Origin: Flavobacteriaceae bacterium
GTDB taxonomy: Bacteria; Bacteroidota; Bacteroidia; Flavobacteriales; Flavobacteriaceae
Direction: 5' to 3'
Assembly: GCA_028284745.1 (NCBI GenBank)
Contig: JANQRC010000064.1
Span: 1 to 64,000 of the forward strand
Length of the DNA: 64,000 bases
This document shows positions 9,040 through 17,224 of this stretch, piece after piece (the first letter of the stretch is position 1; the number at the start of each line of letters is the position of its first letter). The notes beneath the pieces were generated by a model. It did no database searches. It saw only the letters and a list, made by a program, of their open reading frames with translations, and was not told where the DNA came from. Made by a program: the position numbers and the translations under genes.

Positions 9040-9498
9040 TCAATAAATATCTAAAAAAAATCGCTCTTTAGGCTTCGAAGAAGCACCTATGCGTTTATAG
9101 AACTTGATGGCTCTGGTATTAAAGTCGGGGGTTTGCCATTGCACATGCGAGCAACCCATCTTCTTCCCTTCTTCTTGAATTCGCCTGACCAACTTCTCTC
9201 CTATTCTTGATCCGCGTGCATACTCTTTCAGGTAAAGGCAATCCATGTAGATGTATTCATCGGCATCCCAAGTAGCGTATTGCTTCATATAGGTGACATA
9301 CCCAACGAGCACACCTTTAATGTCTGCTACTAGGCAATATAGCTTTGGCTTTTCAGAAAAAAGGGCGCTGGCCAACCTTTGCCTCTTCTCCTTGCTTTCA
9401 TAGGTCACTTCTTCATAGTTTGCATGCGCTTCGCATAGTGCCACTATTTGGTCGATGTCTGTTGGTATGGCATGTCGTATGTTTGGTTGTATCTTCAT
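9040..9498 (-). CDS. GNAT-family N-acetyltransferase
   Basis: A 152-residue acetyl-CoA-dependent N-acetyltransferase. The core GNAT features are present: YIYMDCLYLKEYARGSRIGEKLV at about residues 84-106 (beta4 and the acetyl-CoA pyrophosphate loop, here RGSRIG), then a helix, VQWQTPDFNTRAIKFYKRIGA, and a short C-terminal strand. This arrangement resembles diamine or small-amine acetyltransferases. The substrate cannot be told. It overlaps the upstream gene by four bases (ATGA) and abuts the downstream lipoprotein, which implies translational coupling. Confidence 0.82.
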   Translation of the reverse strand: MKIQPNIRHAIPTDIDQIVALCEAHANYEEVTYESKEKRQRLASALFSEKPKLYCLVADIKGVLVGYVTYMKQYATWDADEYIYMDCLYLKEYARGSRIGEKLVRRIQEEGKKMGCSHVQWQTPDFNTRAIKFYKRIGASSKPKERFFLDIY

Positions 9499-9965
9499 TT
9501 TACCATAACATCGTTAAAGTATGCGTTAAGATCCGGGTTGGCAGGTTTTCTCAATATGTTCTCTATCCAAGACCTTCGTTCATGAGCAAAGACCTCTAAC
9601 TCCCATATGCAGACAAGCGCACTCGGATGGTACGGTGATGAGATAAGTTCTTCAGGTGCCTCGAGATCTGTGAATCGCACCTCTGTTTGTATCATTTCTC
9701 CACCAGTCCACCAATTGAGCAGCGTCAGCACGCCTTCCCTGGCCTCATGCACGATAAGAAAAGCTGCTTTGTGGGTGGGTATCTTCGATCGCTTTGCATT
9801 TTGCAGCCATTCAGGTAGTTTGGTCACAATATTTTCTAGCACAACAGAAGACTCAAATGTGTCTCTGTTAGTGATCGTGTAGACCTTCACCTCCCAATCA
9901 TCGACTTCGATCAAATGCTGAAAGTCGATCTTTCGATCTTCATAGTGTTCAAATGTATAACTCAT
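9495..9965 (-). CDS. Conserved hypothetical protein, soluble
   Basis: A 156-residue protein without signal peptide or membrane segment. Visible features are an acidic, Asp/Glu-rich N-terminus, a central THKAAFLIVHEAREGVLTLLNWW stretch containing paired Trp residues, and a C-terminal VCIWELEVFAHERRSWIENIL. I do not recognise the family. Both ends are tightly packed with neighbours: four-base overlaps with the DUF1272 gene upstream and the GNAT gene downstream. It therefore belongs to the same transcription unit and probably the same (unknown) process. Confidence 0.6.
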   Translation of the reverse strand: MSYTFEHYEDRKIDFQHLIEVDDWEVKVYTITNRDTFESSVVLENIVTKLPEWLQNAKRSKIPTHKAAFLIVHEAREGVLTLLNWWTGGEMIQTEVRFTDLEAPEELISSPYHPSALVCIWELEVFAHERRSWIENILRKPANPDLNAYFNDVMVK

Positions 9966-10252
9966 CGCCTGCCGGGTGATATGTTACCATACTTGGCAAT
10001 TAATTCTTGTGTGGCTTCCAGGTCTTTTGGTTCATGGAAGCGCTTTTTCGAAACAGGATGCTTGGCCAGCATTGCTGAAGGCCGTATCGGGCGTTTTTCG
10101 AAATTCCCCCCACAGCTTGGGCAAACATTCTTGAACAAGTTATGAGCACAATATTCGCAGTATGTACACTCGAAGCTACAAATCATCGCTTCTGCTGAAG
10201 TGTTGGGCAATTCTTTGCCGCAGTGCTCACAATTGGGCCTTATTTCTAGCAT
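9962..10252 (-). CDS. DUF1272 zinc-ribbon protein
   Basis: A 96-residue protein starting MLEIRPNCEHCGKELP, the typical beginning of DUF1272. It carries paired Cys motifs CEHCG, CSFECTYCEYC and CPSCGG that should bind zinc; the role is unknown. The frame is open further upstream to 10291, but the internal ATG at 10252 fits the family start and overlaps the stop of the upstream DinB gene in a TAATG junction. The C-terminal 35 residues (SKKRFHEPKDLEATQELIAKYG) extend beyond the ribbon. It overlaps the next gene by four bases. Confidence 0.82.
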   Translation of the reverse strand: MLEIRPNCEHCGKELPNTSAEAMICSFECTYCEYCAHNLFKNVCPSCGGNFEKRPIRPSAMLAKHPVSKKRFHEPKDLEATQELIAKYGNISPGRR

Positions 10253-10773
10253 TATTGAAGATATTTTTCTTTTATCACATTCATGTGCCAAATATTATGA
10301 CCTGGAATCACAAAAGCAGCAGCCCTGGCAGACATAGGGCTACCGTTAGAATTGCCCACAGACATGAGGTCGTGACCAGAAAGACTCTTCAATAATGATA
10401 TCGAGGAATCTTGCAGCATTTGGAATTCGGTAATCAAAGCCTCCATGTCTTTGTTATTGGCATTTGAGGGTTCTATGTAGATGTTTTGGTCAAAACCACT
10501 TAGCGGAGTTTCGTCTCGCCTTGCTATTCGAAAGCATCGATACATGAAGATGCGCTCAGTGTCAATAAGGTGTTGAAACACTTCCTTTACACTCCATTTT
10601 CCATGCTCATATCTGTAGCTGTGTTTGTCTGCCGGTATGCCTTTGAAGAAGTCTACAGTGCTCTTCTTTCCTTCGACAAAAGCACCGATTAGAGGAAGCT
10701 CATCGCTGAGCTTAAAAATGTAACGTCTATAATATTCGTGAAATTCGGTTGTGTGAAGGTCTTTGATAGTCAT
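10252..10773 (-). CDS. DinB-like four-helix metalloprotein
   Basis: A 173-residue DinB_2 protein. The three expected metal-ligand histidines are visible: one in VKEVFQHLIDTERIF (about residue 68) and two in the C-terminal GHNIWHMNVIKEKYL. Members are nickel- or zinc-binding four-helix bundles, some of which are thiol-dependent S-transferases, but most are uncharacterised. This is the first gene of the leftward five-gene run. A perfect TAnnTTTG box lies just upstream at 10795-10802. The lrp gene diverges from it across 120 bp. Confidence 0.82.
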   Translation of the reverse strand: MTIKDLHTTEFHEYYRRYIFKLSDELPLIGAFVEGKKSTVDFFKGIPADKHSYRYEHGKWSVKEVFQHLIDTERIFMYRCFRIARRDETPLSGFDQNIYIEPSNANNKDMEALITEFQMLQDSSISLLKSLSGHDLMSVGNSNGSPMSARAAAFVIPGHNIWHMNVIKEKYLQ

Positions 10774-10794
10774 TTGCAGTGCATTTTAGTTACT

Positions 10795-10802
10795 CAAATG
10801 TA
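10795..10802 (-). promoter_or_regulatory. Candidate -7 box for the DinB-DUF1272-GNAT run
   Basis: On the minus strand these bases read TACATTTG, a full match to the Bacteroidota -7 consensus TAnnTTTG, 21 bp before the DinB start. A clear TTG -33 box at the right distance is not evident, so the call rests on the -7 box and position. Confidence 0.4.
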
Positions 10803-10893
10803 CAGTACAAATATGAGATATGAAATTATTTAAGAATGATTATTGAATAAATTATTTTATTTTCGAATGTAATAATAACTCAATTCATTTTTA

Positions 10894-11340
10894 ATGAAGG
10901 TTGATAAATTAAACTGGCTTATTCTTGAAGAGCTACAAAAAAACTCACGAATATCTTTGAAGGACATTGCTAAAAAGGTGAGCTTGTCCTCGCCTTCTGT
11001 AGCTGAGCGCATTCAAAAGATGGAAGGCGCAGGAATCATCGCTGGCTATCATGCAAAGCTGAACATGGAGAATCTAGGCTACTCGCTGGGTGTGTACATC
11101 TCGATAAAGATCCGATTTGGGCAAGTAGAGAATTTTACCGAGCACATACAGACAGTGCCCGAGGTTCTTGAGTGTCATAAACTTACAGGCCATGACTGCA
11201 TGTTGATGAAAGGATATGTAAAAGACCCCAAACATTTAGAAGTACTCAATACAGACCTGGCACGCTTTGGAGAACTCACCACCTCACTGGTACTTTCATC
11301 GGTTATAGAAAAACGAACAGTCGCTGGGATGACCACATAA
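10894..11340 (+). CDS. Lrp/AsnC-family transcriptional regulator
   Basis: A 148-residue regulator with an N-terminal winged helix-turn-helix (ISLKDIAKKVSLSSPSVAERIQKMEGAGII, residues 21-50) and a C-terminal RAM ligand-sensing domain (about 65-145, including VPEVLECHKLTGHDCMLMKGYVKD). Family members respond to amino acids and often act on neighbouring genes. The closest targets here are the divergent DinB run to the left and, in convergent orientation, pckA to the right. The upstream 120 bp are very A/T rich, which would suit binding by such a regulator. The effector cannot be told. Confidence 0.88.
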   Translation: MKVDKLNWLILEELQKNSRISLKDIAKKVSLSSPSVAERIQKMEGAGIIAGYHAKLNMENLGYSLGVYISIKIRFGQVENFTEHIQTVPEVLECHKLTGHDCMLMKGYVKDPKHLEVLNTDLARFGELTTSLVLSSVIEKRTVAGMTT

Positions 11341-11351
11341 GAAAAAACCAA

Positions 11352-12959
11352 CTAGACATGCTCAGTCAGATGATGGTGTTCATCGATGAGCGGTCCGCCG
11401 TCCAGAATGTGTTGCGAAGCTTGGCTGGCGAACTTTTCAAAATTCAAGTGGAACGAATGTGCCAACTGAATCGACTTGCTTATATATGCACCTTTTTGCA
11501 ACCAGGTGTTCATAGGGTCTAGCATCTCTGAAGGTACGCCAGGACAATACTTTGGCATGTACAGCCCGAATATGGGATGCTGTTCATGGTCAACATCGTC
11601 AAGGTCGCCTTCAAGAATTGCAGTGATCATAGCGCGTGTGTATTTAAGCTTTATTCGACTACCAACTCCGTAAGGGCCACCACTCCAACCGGTATTGATG
11701 AGCCAAACACTCACACCAGCTTCTTCCATTTTGCGACTAAGCATTTCAGCATACACTGTAGGATGTAACGGCATGAAAGGCTCTCCGAAACAAGCAGAGA
11801 AAGAAGGTACCGGCTCAGTGATCCCGGCCTCGGTGCCTGCTACTTTAGCCGTGTAACCAGAAATGAAGTGATAGGCGGCTTGGCCAGGTGTAAGTTTAGA
11901 TACGGGTGGTAGCACCCCGAATGCATCACAGGTCAAGAAGAAGATGTTCTTTGGGTTCTCGGCATACGAGGGTTGCTGAATGTTGTCTATGTGATAGATC
12001 GGGTAGCTTACCCGGGTATTTTGTGTGATGCTGCTATCGGTGTAGTCTACTTCCCTTGTGCCTTCTTTAAAGACAATATTTTCTAAGATGGCCCCGGGTT
12101 TTATAGCGCGGTAGATATCAGGCTCTTTTTCTTCTGTTAGATCGATGGCCTTGGCATAGCAACCTCCTTCGAAGTTGAAGATCGTGTTCTCTGCGGTCCA
12201 ACCATGCTCATCATCGCCGATCAATTTTCTGTCTGGGTCTGCAGACAAGGTGGTCTTTCCGGTCCCGGATAGCCCAAAGAAGATAGCGGTGTCTCCTTTT
12301 TTGCCAACATTAGCTGAACAGTGCATCGGCAATACATTCTTATCTGTCGGCAGTATCAAATTCAGCGCTGAGAATATACCCTTCTTCATTTCACCTGTGT
12401 AGGCAGAACCACCCACAAGCGCGATCTTCTTTGTGAAATTCAGTATAGAGAAGTTGCCTTGTCTAAGGCCGCATCCAGACGGGTCGGATTCAACATAGCC
12501 AGGAGCACAAAGGATCAACCATTCTTCTTCAAAGTACTCTAATTCTGATGCTTCAGGGCGCAAGAACATATTGTAAATAAACATGTTAGACCACGGATAT
12601 TCGGTCACTGTCCTGACATTCATACGATATCTTGGGTCTGCACAAACATACCCATCGCGTACATAGATCTCCTTTCCTGATAGATAGTTCACAATTTCTT
12701 TATGAAGTTTGTCGAAATCCTCTGGTGATATTGGTTTGTTGATCTTTCCCCACCATACCCTGTCTTTGGTATAATCATCCTTTACCAAAAATCTGTCTTG
12801 TGGAGACCTGCCTGTAAATTTACCTGTGTTAATCGCCAGTGTCCCATTGTCGGTCTCTACGCCCATGCCTCTGTCAAGGGTAGCCTTTTGGAGTTCTTCT
12901 GGAGTTAAATTCCAATGAGCTTTTACGTCTTGTAGCCCATATTTACCAAGATCTTTCAT
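11352..12959 (-). CDS. pckA: Phosphoenolpyruvate carboxykinase (ATP)
   Basis: A 535-residue ATP-dependent PEPCK that converts oxaloacetate to phosphoenolpyruvate, the entry step of gluconeogenesis. Diagnostic motifs are the kinase-1a P-loop GLSGTGKTTLSAD at about residue 230, the metal-binding IGDDEHGW, the substrate-binding TGRSPQDRF near residue 50, and the adenine-side NTGWSGGPYGVG. The length equals the family norm. It is the last gene of a leftward group: universal stress protein, SLC13-type permease, pckA. The spacer to the permease is 31 bp. Confidence 0.96.
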   Translation of the reverse strand: MKDLGKYGLQDVKAHWNLTPEELQKATLDRGMGVETDNGTLAINTGKFTGRSPQDRFLVKDDYTKDRVWWGKINKPISPEDFDKLHKEIVNYLSGKEIYVRDGYVCADPRYRMNVRTVTEYPWSNMFIYNMFLRPEASELEYFEEEWLILCAPGYVESDPSGCGLRQGNFSILNFTKKIALVGGSAYTGEMKKGIFSALNLILPTDKNVLPMHCSANVGKKGDTAIFFGLSGTGKTTLSADPDRKLIGDDEHGWTAENTIFNFEGGCYAKAIDLTEEKEPDIYRAIKPGAILENIVFKEGTREVDYTDSSITQNTRVSYPIYHIDNIQQPSYAENPKNIFFLTCDAFGVLPPVSKLTPGQAAYHFISGYTAKVAGTEAGITEPVPSFSACFGEPFMPLHPTVYAEMLSRKMEEAGVSVWLINTGWSGGPYGVGSRIKLKYTRAMITAILEGDLDDVDHEQHPIFGLYMPKYCPGVPSEMLDPMNTWLQKGAYISKSIQLAHSFHLNFEKFASQASQHILDGGPLIDEHHHLTEHV

Positions 12960-12990
12960 AATCTATGTGTTTTACTGTTTATAATTCTAG

Positions 12991-14829
12991 TTAAAATGGC
13001 CATATGATCGGTACTAATAGTATGGTCGTGATGAAGAACAACAACAAGAGTGGTCCCCCGACTTTCACATAATCTACAAAGCGATATCCTCCAGCTGACA
13101 TGACCATGGCATTCGTAGTGGTGCCAACGGGTGTTAAGAATGCTGTCGACGCGCTGATGGCCACCGTGATCATAAACGGTTCTGGCGATATGCTCAATGC
13201 ACTGGCGGCCAGTATGGCTATAGGTGCCATCAATACTGCTGTTGCCGAATTATTGATCGTTTGGCTAAGTCCTGTTGTCAACAGGAAGACACCTCCCAAC
13301 AATGCTAGCGGATGAAATTCACCAAGTGTTGAGACAAGGCCCGCGGCAGCCATTTGTGCCACTCCTGTCTTTTGTAATGCAAGCCCCATGGGTATCATGG
13401 CTGCGATCATCACCACACTCACCCAACTAATGCTCTTGTATGCTCTGCTGATGGGCACACATCCTGTAATGAGCATGATGCCTGCACAAATAAGTGCGGC
13501 TATGGCTCCTGGTAATATATTGAAGACCAACAATGTCACCATAAGAAGTAGCGTGCCTAAAGCAACATATGATTTGAGGGTAAGCTCATCTACATCTTTA
13601 GACATCCCTTCTGGGCTACCACAGATCACCACATTTTTGTAAAGCGACCTTAGTTCCCCAATATCTTCCCAAGCGCCTCTGATCAGAAAGGCATCTCCTG
13701 CCCTGACCCTGATCTCTCTATCCTGCAATGGCCTATCGTTTCTAGAAGCAGCCAAAAGCTGTATGTTGAATCTTTGAAAGAAGTCGCCTAGACGTAATTT
13801 TCTCCCAACGAAAAGTGATTTTGGTGTAATGATGGCCTCAGCCATTCCCACCTCTTGATTGATCAGGTTGTTTTTCAGTTCTTCTTCAATCGGGTCTAAC
13901 TTCAAAAGCCCAAGCCTGAATTTCATCATCAAACGGTTGATGTCTTCGGTCTCACCTTGGACGGTAATGATGTCATGGTATCGAAGCTCTGTATCTGGTG
14001 AAGGGAATTCGATATAGGGTGCTGTACCCTTAAGCCTGTTAGGATGTCGACGTTTCAATCGTATGATGGAGATCCCAAATTCTTTTTCGAAATCCCACTG
14101 AGCGACCTTGGTATTGATCAAAGGAGATAATGAGCGCACGCGCAGGCGATAGTAATTATTGCCAATGCTATAGGCGTCGATCCATTTGTGAAGCTCCGTG
14201 TCGATGTTGATCGGTCGATTCTTGGTCTGATGATCTGGCAACAGTCTAAAGCCAACATATTTGAAATAAAGAATGGCAATCAACAGTAGCGGTAGGCCAA
14301 TGTATCCAAACTCGAAAAACGAAAAGCCTTCAAAACCCTGTTGTATCAATTCGTTGCTGACAATGATATTGGGGGGTGTACCTGTTAATGTTAGCAACCC
14401 TCCCGTGTTAGACCCGAAGGCCACAGGCATGAGCATTTTTGAGGGGAAAGTGCCCATCTTCCAAGAAGCAGAAATGGTAACAGGCAGTAACGTGGCCACT
14501 GTGCCCGTATTGCTCACAAAACCAGATAGTACTCCAGCCCCAAGCGTTAGGATGATCAACAATTTTGGAACGTGCTTGCCAGAACATTGAATGAACTTTT
14601 TACCAGCCTGCGCAGTCCAACCGGTTTGCGATAACCCTTCACCAATGATGAATAAGGATGCTACCATGATCACCGTTGAATTGCTAAATCCGCTCAGTGT
14701 CTCATTCAGGTCTAGTATGCCAAAGACGTACAAACTGATCATCGACAACAAAGCCACTATATCCGGCGGAAATTTTCCCCAAATGAAGAGTACGATCGTA
14801 ATGCTCAGTATTGCCAATAATATGGTCAT
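12991..14829 (-). CDS. SLC13-family permease with two TrkA-C (RCK_C) domains
   Basis: A 612-residue inner-membrane transporter. The first 195 residues form one half of the permease, with the SNTGTVATLLPV family signature at about 106-117. Two cytosolic TrkA-C-like modules follow between about residues 220 and 400 (DIITVQGETEDINRLMMKF, DAFLIRGAWEDIGELRSL). The second membrane half contains the matching NNSATAVLMAPIAILAA signature. Such proteins belong to the divalent anion/sodium symporter group and carry dicarboxylates, sulfate or similar anions; the substrate is inferred only. Its position between a stress protein and pckA favours a C4-dicarboxylate, since oxaloacetate feeds PEPCK. Confidence 0.85.
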   Translation of the reverse strand: MTILLAILSITIVLFIWGKFPPDIVALLSMISLYVFGILDLNETLSGFSNSTVIMVASLFIIGEGLSQTGWTAQAGKKFIQCSGKHVPKLLIILTLGAGVLSGFVSNTGTVATLLPVTISASWKMGTFPSKMLMPVAFGSNTGGLLTLTGTPPNIIVSNELIQQGFEGFSFFEFGYIGLPLLLIAILYFKYVGFRLLPDHQTKNRPINIDTELHKWIDAYSIGNNYYRLRVRSLSPLINTKVAQWDFEKEFGISIIRLKRRHPNRLKGTAPYIEFPSPDTELRYHDIITVQGETEDINRLMMKFRLGLLKLDPIEEELKNNLINQEVGMAEAIITPKSLFVGRKLRLGDFFQRFNIQLLAASRNDRPLQDREIRVRAGDAFLIRGAWEDIGELRSLYKNVVICGSPEGMSKDVDELTLKSYVALGTLLLMVTLLVFNILPGAIAALICAGIMLITGCVPISRAYKSISWVSVVMIAAMIPMGLALQKTGVAQMAAAGLVSTLGEFHPLALLGGVFLLTTGLSQTINNSATAVLMAPIAILAASALSISPEPFMITVAISASTAFLTPVGTTTNAMVMSAGGYRFVDYVKVGGPLLLLFFITTILLVPIIWPF

Positions 14830-14850
14830 AGGATGTTTGTAGCGGTTGGT

Positions 14851-15636
14851 TCAATCTAAGGTCAGCAAAGGAACCTGGGCATGCAGGGCCAATAACTTTG
14901 TCAATCGACCCTTTGAGGGAGTGCTTCTTTTTGTGTGGTTGCGTGGCATAATGGCCAACATGTCGATCTCATGGTTTTCCACATAATCGAGGATTCCTTC
15001 CTCTATGTCCGTGTTTTCAGGAAATGAGTGATGTGAGTAGAAGTTCTCCAGATAATATTCCAAAATGGTCTCATTCTTCTCATCTATAGGCGAATAGCCA
15101 CTTCCTTCATTATCGATCGTAAGCACATGGACCTGCGCATTGAATCTTCTAGCAATGTCTAAAAGGATGTTAAGCACTTTGGCATCATCAATTTCGTTCT
15201 TGCCTATGGTGAGAGCAATCTTTTCAAGTGAAAACTCTTTGTCTTCTTCTGGAACGATCAAAACAGGACAATCGGCCTCCATCACCAGATTTGAAGAATT
15301 GGTGTCGCTGTCCTGCTCTTCTCCTATACTCTTGGTGCCCATGATGATCAGGTCTGACGACTTGCTTTTCTGATTCGCTAGAATGGTCTCGGCCAGATTT
15401 CCTTCGCCTATCGACCACACTATGGGATTCTTGAGCGCTTTCTCGTAAGTACCTGTTAACTCAGAGAAGTTTTTATTGATGACGTCTTTAGAGCGATGTT
15501 GTTCTGGCATTGCCACGTATAGTAGATGCAAGTGTATGTTTTCATCATCACCTGAAAACCGAACTGCATACTCAAGGGCATTTTTAGAGGCCTTGGAAAA
15601 ATCGAACGGAATTAGGATCTTTTTGATTTTGGTCAT
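14851..15636 (-). CDS. Tandem universal stress protein (UspA)
   Basis: A 261-residue cytoplasmic protein with two UspA units. The first (residues 1-140) starts IKKILIPFDFSKASKNALEYAV and ends with the nucleotide-loop-like IIMGTKSIG and CPVLIVPE. The second (about 145-261) is more divergent and ends DMLAIMPRNHTK and PLLTLD. The Gly pattern of the ATP-binding loop is only partly kept in both halves. It is the first gene of the leftward usp-permease-pckA group, with a 21-bp gap to the permease. It may help tune uptake or carbon flux under stress; this is inference from context. Confidence 0.87.
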   Translation of the reverse strand: MTKIKKILIPFDFSKASKNALEYAVRFSGDDENIHLHLLYVAMPEQHRSKDVINKNFSELTGTYEKALKNPIVWSIGEGNLAETILANQKSKSSDLIIMGTKSIGEEQDSDTNSSNLVMEADCPVLIVPEEDKEFSLEKIALTIGKNEIDDAKVLNILLDIARRFNAQVHVLTIDNEGSGYSPIDEKNETILEYYLENFYSHHSFPENTDIEEGILDYVENHEIDMLAIMPRNHTKRSTPSKGRLTKLLALHAQVPLLTLD

Positions 15637-15840
15637 GGTCTTTGTTGTTAGTTCTTTATTTAGAAATGCTTCGCTGTATCTTAAATATACAACAAAAGTC
15701 TACTCAAATGCTTTAGATAAAAATGATAAAAATCAACTTCTTGAAGAATTGTCATTTTCAAAAAAAACTAGCAGGTCGTTTAAGTTATTTGTAATAATAG
15801 CAGCGAAAGAATACTTATAATGTTTCTGTAACTTTACTGC

Positions 15841-17223
15841 ATGTATGCCATTGTAGACATAGAAACTACCGGGAACACCTTTAGAGGCAATCGCATTACC
15901 GAGATCGCCATTTTTGTGCACGATGGCAAACAAGTGGTCAATGAATACACCACGCTCGTCAACCCAGAATGTGAAATACCTTTTCACATCACTGCACTTA
16001 CAGGTATTGATAATGAGATGGTAGCAAGTGCACCGACATTCGACCAGATCGCTTCCAAAGTCTATGAAATCACCAAAGACGCCATCTTTGTGGCACATAG
16101 CGTCAATTTTGATTTCAATGTGATCAAATATGAGTTCGAACTGTTGGGCATTTCTTTCCAACGAAAAAAACTATGCACGGTACGCTTGTCAAGAAAGCTA
16201 TTCGCTGGGCTTCCCTCCTACAGTCTGGGCAAGCTATGTGGCTCGCTGGGCATTCCACTGCACGACAGGCATCGCGCTCGTGGTGATGCGGCAGCTACGG
16301 TGATCCTGTTTGAGTGGCTTCAACAACAAAAGGATGCCCAGAAAGTATTCGATAGCTTTATAAAGGACAATTCTCGGCAAGCCACCTTACCTCCGTTGTT
16401 AGACAAGAAAGTGGTCAACAACCTGCCTGAAAGACCGGGAGTCTATCATTTCATGGACAAGAACGGAGAAACGATATATGTAGGAAAGGCAAAGAATATC
16501 AAAAAAAGGGTGCTGCAGCATTTGTATGACAAGACCAACAAAGAGATGCAGATGTGCCGCGAGGTCGCTGATATCACTTTTGAAACTTCTGGAAGTGAGC
16601 TTGTCGCTTTGCTTATGGAATCTGCGGCCATTAAAAAACAGTACCCAAAATATAATAGCGCACAGAAGCGCAGAGGCAAAGCATTTGGGATCTTTACATA
16701 CCAAGACCGCAAGGGAATCATTCATCTAGGGTATAACCCCCTGCAACATGTTAGAGAGCCGCTAGAGGTCTTTTACAGCATCCGCGCTTGCATACTTTTC
16801 CTAAAAGAGCTTTGTGCCGATCACCAGCTATGCTCGCGATATTGCCAGCTACAGCGTGTGCCCTGTACCGAAAATGGCCCATTGAATGCCTGCAGTGGGG
16901 TTTGTCGCGGAATCGAAAATGTGGCTGACTATAATGTGCGTGTAACACAGGCTGTACAAGCAACCAAACTAGGTCAAGAAGATCGCATCATCAAGGAAAA
17001 GGGACGCACAGAGAATGAAGATGCCTTCGTGATGATCCAGCAAGGAAAGTATCTTGGCTATGGTTTCATTAATAAGGAAGATACCATTGATTCTGAAGAA
17101 GACCTTGAACTATATTTGATACCGCAGAAAGATAGTGTAGACACACAGAGAATCATCAGAGCGTACCTCAGAAAAGCTGAACATATAGGAAACACCATTG
17201 CAAGAACGATAGAACCCCAATAA
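15841..17223 (+). CDS. DnaQ-type 3'-5' exonuclease fused to UvrC-like GIY-YIG nuclease
   Basis: A 460-residue DNA repair-type fusion. Residues 1-165 are a DEDDh exonuclease: Exo I IVDIETTG, Exo II VAHSVNFDFNVI, and Exo III HRARGDAAATV. Residues 195-275 are a GIY-YIG domain (GVYHFMDKNGETIYVGKAKNIKKRV). A Cys cluster around 325-360 (CADHQLCSRYCQ, CTENGPLNACSGVC) resembles the iron-sulfur or zinc region of UvrC and Cho. The architecture is known from Bacteroidota and actinobacteria as a DNA polymerase III epsilon-like/Cho fusion. It is probably a repair nuclease and not the replicative proofreader. The trehalase gene follows after one base. Confidence 0.88.
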   Translation: MYAIVDIETTGNTFRGNRITEIAIFVHDGKQVVNEYTTLVNPECEIPFHITALTGIDNEMVASAPTFDQIASKVYEITKDAIFVAHSVNFDFNVIKYEFELLGISFQRKKLCTVRLSRKLFAGLPSYSLGKLCGSLGIPLHDRHRARGDAAATVILFEWLQQQKDAQKVFDSFIKDNSRQATLPPLLDKKVVNNLPERPGVYHFMDKNGETIYVGKAKNIKKRVLQHLYDKTNKEMQMCREVADITFETSGSELVALLMESAAIKKQYPKYNSAQKRRGKAFGIFTYQDRKGIIHLGYNPLQHVREPLEVFYSIRACILFLKELCADHQLCSRYCQLQRVPCTENGPLNACSGVCRGIENVADYNVRVTQAVQATKLGQEDRIIKEKGRTENEDAFVMIQQGKYLGYGFINKEDTIDSEEDLELYLIPQKDSVDTQRIIRAYLRKAEHIGNTIARTIEPQ

Positions 17224-17224
17224 C

